A DNA stretch of 64,000 bases from Ophiura sarsii (lineage: Eukaryota > Echinodermata > Ophiuroidea > Amphilepidida > Ophiuridae), in the NCBI GenBank assembly GCA_035610835.1, contig CM069459.1, forward strand, positions 59,799,817-59,863,816, read 5' to 3'. The notes below the pieces were generated by a model, which ran no database searches, was not told where the DNA came from, and saw nothing but the letters and a program-made list of their open reading frames with translations. Position numbers and translations under genes: made by a program. Position 1 is the stretch's first letter. Every line of letters begins with the position of its first letter. Shown one piece after another: positions 55,037-64,000 of the stretch.

Positions 55037-55313
55037 GTGTCGATACAGCCGTATAACACAGAATCTTATCCATTGGTGCTTTAGTCGTCAGGCTCGGCGC
55101 ACCCGCCGGACTCGGTGAAACCAACACTCGGCTCCCATTGTAACACTCTTTCCATAGTCCCATATAGAATCCAGTGGCTCTAAGCCATACAGGGCTGGCA
55201 ACAGTCACAATGAGAAGAATAAAAGCGATGATTGCAAGAATTATTGCAATTATTTTGAAAGGTCGTATGACCCTTGTTGTCACTGTTGTTTCGGTGCGAT
55301 TGTCATCCATCAT
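55037..55313 (-). CDS. TMEM47: TMEM47-like membrane protein, coding exon 1
   Basis: The start ATG is at 55313-55311. A second ATG follows immediately, so initiation could be at either. The exon encodes 92 residues and one base of the next codon, ending at a consensus GTGAGT donor. A short polar N-terminus (MMDDNRTETT) precedes TM1 (about 21-40) and a first extracellular loop with the claudin-superfamily pattern W43, GLW (52-54), C57 and C86, plus a possible N-glycosylation site NGS at 59-61. Joined to 39683-39540 and 34285-34080 it gives 208 residues, close to the ~181 of vertebrate TMEM47. The role expected from the family is at cell-cell junctions of the plasma membrane. The loop is longer than usual, with a proline/serine-rich insert (SPSPAGAP). 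Family membership is firm; the exact orthologue is an inference from the C-terminal WGYG..WG block. Confidence 0.86.
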
Positions 55314-56504
55314 GATTGATGTCTTGTTGTGTCAAATGATGATTTTATTACAAGTTTGATGCTTGATGAGATATCTTTTAACAGCTGGTCTAAGCTTTAA
55401 TGGTAGTGGTGTGGTCAGAAATTGTGTCGAAGTGAGTGACAAAGCCTCTCAAAAACACTTGATTGAAAAAAAAGATCAAAACCAAGACAAGTAAAATCCA
55501 GCTTTCAGCCTTCAGATGCAAACCAGTGTGAACTGGACGGGATTTTTCTCTCACTTTGTTGTAAAGGCTACCGCTAAAATGCTTCAAACAGATTAAGAAA
55601 TTTGAGTATCATCTGCTCACATGTCTGCAAAGTTCCAAAGTTCTGTAGTTTTAATAGCTGATCATATAATTAATATGGCACTCCGTCCGTGTACACACAA
55701 ACGGGTAATCAACGGAGCCAAATCTACCTACCAAACCGCCACAGTTAAATCGAATTTACAAGCCAAAGAAGTTAAAAGAACGACTGTCAGCATCTATGTC
55801 TGAGTGGTTTTTAATCCTATTATATTTAGACACCAATCTCACCCACTCAGTTTAACAAGCCAGGTGAAATTTGAGCTGATTTCAGTCTGTAAATCAACGG
55901 CTCATCGCTGCGGAATGCGATCCAAACATTTCAGGCACCCTGCCTTTTTATTTATTTATGGCTGGAGACTTATTTGCATCCTCATGCGGTAGTAAATGGT
56001 GCTCATATTTTGTTTCTAACTTTTGTAAGATAAAAATCAAATCAAATGTTATTCAATTCAATATGTAGCGTAAATTATATACTGTGGTTGTAATTAGAGC
56101 CAACACTAGCGTTACGGTTGACCAGCACTTGAAAGGTTTTATTTGGTATAAGTTGCTACAGGTATCGGATACATCCAAGATATAATCATATGTTTGACCT
56201 ATTTACCGCCAAAGGGAGCAGGACACGCTGTGTGATACATTTATCATTTCTGAATCTAGATCTGAATTCTACAAGTCTGATGAGGTATGAGGGCAGTACG
56301 TATCAGAAGAGATTAAATAAAATACCCTGAACTGAAAATAACTTTTAGAATTTAATACAAGAGAAGCGTTAAAGTAATGATAGATTTATTTTAAATTCCC
56401 CATCAGAAGTTAGGGCCTAATCAAAACTCAATTCACCGTTGAATTTGAAAAGTCTAGCAAGCAACAATATTGATTTTATTAAAGTAGAAGTAAAGAAAAC
56501 ACTG
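55314..56504. other. 5' flank of the TMEM47-like gene
   Basis: It should contain the 5' UTR and promoter on the - strand. No TATA box, CpG island or other signal could be assigned with confidence, and no repeat family was recognised. Confidence 0.4.
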
Positions 56505-57255
56505 TACACCTAGCACATGAAGTCCCTGGCCAGGTGTTTTGAGGTTAGCTAATTCAAAATAGATAATCGGTACCAAAAATCTGAGATACACATTGAATGA
56601 GCAAATTTCTTCTCAGTTTGATACCTCATTCAACCAAAATCGAATGGATACTTTTAAAGTTATGGCGATTTCAATGACCGCGCATGCAACAGAAAAGTTG
56701 CACTAGGTATGGGAAATCATTGATTTGTGTGTGATTACTGTCATAACTGTGTGCTATCTGAACGAGACAGATGAATGGGTCTGGAGTGATAACCGCAATG
56801 TGCGGGACAAATGGTGTATCTGGCTGTGAAGAATACAAGTCATGAATGAGCAAATTTCTTCTCCGCAGTTTGATACCTCATTCAACCAAATCGAATGGAT
56901 ACTTTTAAAGTTATGGCGATTTCAATGACCGCGCATGCAACAGAAAAGTTGCACTAGGTATAGGAAATCATTGATTTGTGTGTGATTACACACTGAAAAA
57001 AATCAGCTAAGACTTGTATTCTTCACAGCCAGATACACCCTTTGTCCCGCACATTGCGGTTATCACTCCAGACCCATTCATCTGTCTCGTTCAGATAGCA
57101 CACAGTTATGACAGTAATCACACACAAATCAATGATTCCTATACCTATAGTGCAACTTTTCTGTTGCATGCGCGGTCATTGAAATCGCCATAACTTTAAA
57201 AGTATCCATTCGATTTTGTTGAATGAGGTATCGAACTGCGGAAAAGAAACATATT
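56505..57255. mobile_element. foldback element, TACACCTAGCAC family, rearranged copy
   Basis: The left arm (TACACCTAGCACATGAAGTC) matches 23349-23994. An internal stretch (TGAGCAAATTTCTTCTC to GATTTGTGTGTGATTAC) is duplicated at 56597-56745 and 56845-56988. The right arm runs from about 56998 to GCGGAAAAGAAACATATTTGC and then stops at the minisatellite. Its terminal CTAGGTGTA end is not in the window. Confidence 0.82.
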
Positions 57256-57805
57256 TGCAACAACAACAAAATGCGTACACTGCCAAATCCAACAGAATCC
57301 AACAACAACAAAATGCCTACACTGCCAAATCCAACAGAATCCAACAACAACAAAATGCCTACACTGCCAAATCCAACAGAATCCAACAACAACAAAATGT
57401 CTACACTGCCAAATCCAACAGAATCCAACAACAACAAAATGTCTACACTGCCAAATCCAACAGAATCCAACAACAACAAAATGCCTACACTGCCAAATCC
57501 AACAGAATCCAACAACAACAAAATGTCTACACTGCCAAATCCAACAGAATCCAACAACAACAAAATGCCTACACTGCCAAATCCAACAACAACAAAATGC
57601 CTACACTGCCAAATCCAACAACAACAAAATGTCTACACTGCCAAATCCAACAGAATCCAAAAACAACAAAATGCGTACACTGCCAAATCCAACAGAATCC
57701 AACAACAACAAAATGCCTACACTGCCAAATCCAACAGAATCCAACAACAACAAAATGCCTACACTGCCAAATCCAACAGAATCCAACAACAACAAAATGC
57801 CTACA

Positions 57806-58231
57806 CAGTGGCATAGCTAGGTTTTATTTCAGGGGGGGGGGGGGGGGCAAGATTTCTAAAATTTTCGTAAAAGATTGCCCCAAAATGTTTCCAAGTCAGT
57901 CACCTCGTGAATTTCACGTAAGTGGGGGGGAGTCAAAAAAATTCGCACGGTCATACATTTTCGCACGGACACAAAATTTCGCAGTCCAAAAAGCACTGTA
58001 GTCAACAAATATTGGCCAATCCTCAGGGTTTTAAGCAGTTTTTCAAAAAAAATGGTCATTTATTTTTAAAAACAAGGCGAAAATGGTCATTTTTAAATGG
58101 TTACCCGACATATAAGCACTATATCCAAAGAGAGGGGCGGGGGCACAAAGGGGGTGGGGGCACAACAATTTCTGTCGGGGGGGGGGGGGGGGGGGGGCAA
58201 CTGCCCCCCCCTCCCCTGAGCTACGCCACTG
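57806..58231. mobile_element. hAT-like MITE in the minisatellite, copy 1
   Basis: CAGTGGCATAGCTAGG and GAGCTACGCCACTG are the ends. TGCCTACA, which is part of the satellite unit, is duplicated on both sides (57798-57805, 58232-58239). 426 bp with poly-G runs. Interior phrases AATTCGCACGGTCATACATT and TTTCTAAAATTTTCGTAAAA tie it to 16468-16820. Confidence 0.95.
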
Positions 58232-60071
58232 TGCCTACACTGCCAAATCCAACAGAATCCAACAACAACAAAATGCCTACACTGCCAAATCCAACAGAAT
58301 CCAACAACAACAAAATGTCTACACTGCCAAATCCAACAGAATCCAACAACAACAAAATGCCTACACTGCCAAATCCAACAGAATCCAACAACAACAAAAT
58401 GCCTACACTGCCAAATCCAACAGAATCCAACAACAACAAAATGCCTACACTGCCAAATCCAACAGAATCCAACAACAACAAAATGCCTACACTGCCAAAT
58501 CCAACAGAATCCAACAACAACAAAATGCCTACACTGCCAAATCCAACAGAATCCAACAACAACAAAATGCCTACACTGCCAAATCCAACAGAATCCAACA
58601 ACAACAACATGCCTACACTGCCAAATCCAACAGAATCCAACAACAACAAAATTCCTACACTGCCAAATCCAACAGAATCCAACAACAACAACGTGCCTAC
58701 ACTGCCAAATTCAACAGAATCCAACAACAACAAAATGTCTACACTGCCAAATCCAACAGAATCCAACAACAACAAAATGCCTACACTGCCAAATCCAACA
58801 ACAACAAAATGCCTACACTGCCAAATCCAACAGAATCCAACCACAACAAAATGCCTACACTGCCAAATCCAACAGAATCCAACAACAACAAAATGCCTAC
58901 ACTGCCAAATCCAACAGAATCCAACAACAACAAAATGCCTACACTGCCAAATCCAACAGAATCCAACAACAACAAAATGCCTACACTGCCAAATCAAACA
59001 GAATCCAACAACAACAAAATGCCTACACTGCCAAATCCAACAGAATCCAACAACAACAAAATTCCTACACTGCCAAATCCAACAACAACAAAATGCCTAC
59101 ACTGCCAAATCCAACAGAATCCAACCACAACAAAATGCCTACACTGCCAAATCCAACAGAATCCAACAACAACAAAATGCCTACACTGCCAAATCCAACA
59201 GAATCCAACAACAACAACATGCCTACACTGCCAAATCCAACAGAATCCAACAACAACAAAATGCCTACACTGCCAAATCCAACAACAACAAAATGCCTAC
59301 ACTGCCAAATCCAACAACAACAAAATGCCTACACTGCCAAATCCAACAACAACAAAATGTCTACACTGCCAAATCCAACAGAATCCAACAATAACAAAAT
59401 GCCTACACTGCCAAATCCAACAGAATCCAACAACTACAAAATGCCTACACTGCCAAATCCAACAACAACAAAATGCCTACACTGCCAAATCCAACAACAA
59501 CAAAATGTCTACACTGCCAAATCCAACAGAATCCAAAAACAACAAAATGCCTACACTGCCAAATCCAACAACAACAAAATGCCTACACTGCCAAATCCAA
59601 CAACAACAAAATGTCTACACTGCCAAATCCAACAGAATCCAACAACAACAAAATGTCTACACTGCCAAATCCAACAGAATCCAACAACAACAAAATGTCT
59701 ACACTGCCAAATCCAACAGAATCCAACAACAACAAAATGTCTACACTGCCAAATCCAACAGAATCCAACAACAACAAAATGCCTACACTGCCAAATCCAA
59801 CAGAATCCAACAACAACAAAATGTCTACACTGCCAAATCCAACAGAATCCAACAACAACAAAATGCCTACACTGCCAAATCCAACAACAACAAAATGTCT
59901 ACACTGCCAAATCCAACAGAATCCAAAAACAACAAAATGCGTACACTGCCAAATCCAACAGAATCCAACAACAACAAAATGCCTACACTGCCAAATCCAA
60001 CAGAATCCAACAACAACAAAATGCCTACACTGCCAAATCCAACAGAATCCAACAACAACAAAATGCCTACA

Positions 60072-60496
60072 CAGTGGCATAGCTAGGTTTTATTTCAGGG
60101 GGGGGGGGGGCAAGATTTCTAAAATTTTCGTAAAAGATTGCCCCAAAATGTTTCCAAGTCAGTCACCTCGTGAATTTCACGTAAGTGGGGGGGAGTCAAA
60201 AAAATTCGCACGGTCATACATTTTCGCACGGACACAAAATTTCGCAGTCCAAAAAGCACTGTAGTCAACAAATATTGGCCAATCCTCAGGGTTTTAAGCA
60301 GTTTTTCCAAAATAATGGTCATTTATTTTTAAAAACAAGGCGAAAATGGTCATTTTTAAATGGTTACCCGACATATAAGCACTATATCCAAAGAGAGGGG
60401 CGGGGGCACAAAGGGGGTGGGGGCACAACAATTTCTGTCAGGGGGGGGGGGGGGGGGGGGGCAACTGCCCCCCCCCTCCCCTGAGCTACGCCACTG
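60072..60496. mobile_element. hAT-like MITE in the minisatellite, copy 2
   Basis: Same element, same insertion site in the unit and same TGCCTACA flanks (60064-60071, 60497-60504) as copy 1. It differs by a few substitutions and G-run length. Confidence 0.95.
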
Positions 60497-62881
60497 TGCC
60501 TACACTGCCAAATCCAACAGAATCCAACAACAACAAAATGCCTACACTGCCAAATCCAACAGAATCCAACAACAACAAAATGTCTACACTGCCAAATCCA
60601 ACAGAATCCAACAACAACAAAATGCCTACACTGCCAAATCCAACAGAATCCAACAACAACAAAATGCCTACACTGCCAAATCCAACAGAATCCAACAACA
60701 ACAAAATGCCTACACTGCCAAATCCAACAGAATCCAACAACAACAAAATGCCTACACTGCCAAATCCAACAGAATCCAACAACAACAAAATGCCTACACT
60801 GCCAAATCCAACAGAATCCAACAACAACAAAATGCCTACACTGCCAAATCCAACAGAATCCAACAACAACAACATGCCTACACTGCCAAATCCAACAGAA
60901 TCCAACAACAACAACATGCCTACACTGCCAAATCCAACAGAATCCAACAACAACAAAATTCCTACACTGCCAAATCCAACAGAATCCAACAACAACAACG
61001 TGCCTACACTGCCAAATTCAACAGAATCCAACAACAACAAAATGTCTACACTGCCAAATCCAACAGAATCCAACAACAACAAAATGCCTACACTGCCAAA
61101 TCCAACAACAACAAAATGCCTACACTGCCAAATCCAACAGAATCCAACCACAACAAAATGCCTACACTGCCAAATCCAACAGAATCCAACAACAACAAAA
61201 TGCCTACACTGCCAAATCCAACAGAATCCAACAACAACAACATGCCTACACTGCCAAATCCAACAGAATCCAACAACAACAAAATGCCTACACTGCCAAA
61301 TCCAACAGAATCCAACAACAACAAAATGCCTACACTGCCAAATCCAACAGAATCCAACAACAACAAAATGCCTACACTGCCAAATCCAACAACAACAAAA
61401 TGCCTACACTGCCAAATCCAACAGAATCCAACCACAACAAAATGCCTACACTGCCAAATCCAACAGAATCCAACAACAACAACATGCCTACACTGCCAAA
61501 TCCAACAGAATCCAACAACAACAACATGCCTACACTGCCAAATCCAACAGAATCCAACAACAACAAAATGCCTACACTGCCAAATCCAACAACAACAAAA
61601 TGCCTACACTGCCAAATCCAACAACAACAAAATGCCTACACTGCCAAATCCAACAACAACAAAATGTCTACACTGCCAAATCCAACAGAATCCAACAACA
61701 ACAAAATGCCTACACTGCCAAATCCAACAGAATCCAACAACAACAAAATGCCTACACTGCCAAATCCAACAGAATCCAACAACAACATGCCTACACTGCC
61801 AAATCCAACAGAATCCAACAACAACAACATGCCTACACTGCCAAATCCAACAGAATCCAACAACAACAAAATTGCTACACTGCCAAATCCAACAGAATCC
61901 AACAACAACAACGTGCCTACACTGCCAAATTCAACAGAATCCAACAACAACAAAATGTCTACACTGCCAAATCCAACAGAATCCAACAACAACAAAATGC
62001 CTACACTGCCAAATCCAACAACAACAAAATGCCTACACTGCCAAATCCAACAGAATCCAACCACAACAAAATGCCTACACTGCCAAATCCAACAGAATCC
62101 AACAACAACAAAATGCCTACACTGCCAAATCCAACAGAATCCAACAACAACAACATGCCTACACTGCCAAATCCAACAGAATCCAACAACAACAAAATGC
62201 CTACACTGCCAAATCCAACAGAATCCAACAACAACAAAATGCCTACACTGCCAAATCCAACAGAATCCAACAACAACAAAATGCCTACACTGCCAAATCC
62301 AACAACAACAAAATGCCTACACTGCCAAATCCAACAGAATCCAACCACAACAAAATGCCTACACTGCCAAATCCAACAGAATCCAACAACAACAACATGC
62401 CTACACTGCCAAATCCAACAGAATCCAACAACAACAACATGCCTACACTGCCAAATCCAACAGAATCCAACAACAACAAAATGCCTACACTGCCAAATCC
62501 AACAACAACAAAATGCCTACACTGCCAAATCCAACAACAACAAAATGCCTACACTGCCAAATCCAACAACAACAAAATGTCTACACTGCCAAATCCAACA
62601 GAATCCAACAACAACAAAATTCCTACACTGCCAAATCCAACAGAATCCAACAACAACAAAATGCCTACACTGCCAAATCCAACAACAACAAAATGCCTAC
62701 ACTGCCAAATCCAACAACAACAAAATGTCTACACTGCCAAATCCAACAGAATCCAAAAACAACAAAATGCCTACACTGCCAAATCCAACAACAACAAAAT
62801 GCCTACACTGCCAAATCCAACAACAACAAAATGTCTACACTGCCAAATCCAACAGAATCCAACAACAACAAAATGCCTACA

Positions 62882-63306
62882 CAGTGGCATAACTAGGTTT
62901 TATTTGAGGGGGGGGGCAAGATTTCTAAAATTTTCGTAAAAGGTTGCCCCAAAATGTTTCCAAGTCAGTCACCTCGTGAATTTCACGTAAGTGGGGGGGA
63001 GTCAAAAAAAATTCGCACGGTCATACATTTTCGCACGGACACAAAATTTCGCAGTCCAAAAAGCACTGTAGTCAACAAATATTGGCCAATCCTCAGGGTT
63101 TTAAGCACTTTTTCCAAAAAAATGGTCATTTATTTTTAAAAACAAGGCGAAAATGGTCATTTTAAAATGGTTACCCGACATATAAGCACTATATCCAAAG
63201 AGAGGGGCGGGGGCACAAAGGGGGTGGGGCACAACAATTTCTGTCAGGGGGGGCAGTTAGGGGGGGGGGGCAACTGCCCCCCCCCCTCCCCTGAGCTACG
63301 CCACTG
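62882..63306. mobile_element. hAT-like MITE in the minisatellite, copy 3
   Basis: Same element and flanks (62874-62881, 63307-63314). It carries CATAACTAGG at the left tip and a disrupted poly-G run near the right, so it has diverged slightly more than copies 1 and 2. Confidence 0.95.
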
Positions 63307-64000
63307 TGCCTACACTGCCAAATCCAACAGAATCCAACAACAACAAAATGTCTACACTGCCAAATCCAACAGAATCCAACAACAACAAAATGCCTACACT
63401 GCCAAATCCAACAGAATCCAACAACAACAAAATGCCTACACTGCCAAATCAACAGAATCCAACAACAACAAAATGCCTACACTGCCAAATCCAACAGAAT
63501 CCAACAACAACAAAATGCCTACACTGCCAAATCCAACAGAATCCAACAACAACAAAATGCCTACACTGCCAAATCCAACAGAATCCAACAACAACAAAAT
63601 GCCTACACTGCCAAATCCAACAGAATCCAACAACAACAAAATGCCTACACTGCCAAATCCAACAGAATCCAACAACAACAACATGCCTACACTGCCAAAT
63701 CCAACAGAATCCAACAACAACAAAATTCCTACACTGCCAAATCCAACAGAATCCAACAACAACAACGTGCCTACACTGCCAAATCCAACAGAATCCAACA
63801 ACAACAAAATGTCTACACTGCCAAATCCAACAGAATCCAACAACAACAAAATGTCTACACTGCCAAATCCAACAGAATCCAACAACAACAAAATGTCTAC
63901 ACTGCCAAATCCAACAGAATCCAACAACAACAAAATGTCTACACTGCCAAATCCAACAGAATCCAACAACAACAAAATGTCTACACTGCCAAATCCAACA

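Larger units (their letters stand above)
57256..64000. repeat. 42/32-bp minisatellite with higher-order structure, runs off the window
   Basis: The main unit is 42 bp (CTACACTGCCAAATCCAACA, then GAATCCAACAACAACAAAATGC). A 32-bp variant lacks 10 bp between two ATCCAACA repeats. Variants such as GTCTAC, AACATGCC, AAATTCC and AACGTGCC recur in the same order after each interruption, showing amplification of multi-unit blocks. One block with a period of about 913 bp repeats near 61088 and 62001. Five of six frames lack stops within the 42-bp unit, so long open frames on both strands (up to 859 codons) are spurious; 32-bp units also shift frame. Three copies of one hAT-like element interrupt the array. 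Confidence 0.97.

Noticed and set aside
60360..62939. 859-codon + strand open frame, and other frames of 140-800 codons in both strands of 57216-63975
   Set aside because: They arise because the 42-bp satellite unit has no stop in five of six frames. The peptides are pure repeats, overlap one another in different frames, and the frames pass straight through transposon copies.
57256..64000. CRISPR-like array
   Set aside because: Repeats are contiguous without unique spacers, in an animal genome. It is a minisatellite.

Overview
This is a gene-poor, repeat-dense stretch of an animal nuclear genome. The evidence is split genes with GT-AG introns, vertebrate-style protein families, CR1/L2-like LINEs, tRNA-derived SINE-like sequences, dozens of short inverted-repeat DNA elements, long poly-G/poly-C runs and large minisatellites. 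The base composition is AT-rich. The mixture fits a marine invertebrate (for example a deuterostome or lophotrochozoan); the species cannot be fixed from this sequence alone.

Two host genes are supported. SPCS1 (signal peptidase complex subunit 1) runs on the + strand. Its last three coding exons lie at 12646-12705, 13662-13748 and 15399-15542, and the short first coding exon was not found. A TMEM47-like four-pass claudin-superfamily gene runs on the - strand and is complete in three coding exons: 55313-55037, 39683-39540 and 34285-34080, giving 208 residues. Its 15.4 kb first intron and 5.3 kb second intron hold most of the transposons in the right half of the window. The two genes converge, with about 12.7 kb of repeats between SPCS1 and the TMEM47-like stop codon. 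Nothing suggests that they cooperate functionally.

Layout: 1-9030 holds a ~100 bp tandem repeat, MITEs, a cluster of short hairpins and a broken CR1-like LINE on the - strand. 9031-12600 holds SINE-like and terminal-inverted-repeat elements. 12646-15542 is the SPCS1 3' half. 15490-21422 is a near-perfect tandem duplication of a 2.97 kb segment that starts inside the last SPCS1 exon. 21423-34000 is MITEs, a 723 bp foldback element and a 56/112 bp minisatellite. 34080-55313 is the TMEM47-like gene with its repeat-filled introns, including a 2.9 kb element carrying 13 copies of a 14-bp motif, a second LINE and several nested hAT-like MITEs with exact 8-bp target-site duplications. 53998-54789 is a 25-bp minisatellite. 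57256 to the window end is a 42/32-bp minisatellite with higher-order structure, in which one hAT-like insertion was amplified three times together with its target-site duplication.

Most long open frames in the window are by-products of tandem repeats whose units lack stop codons. They are not genes.
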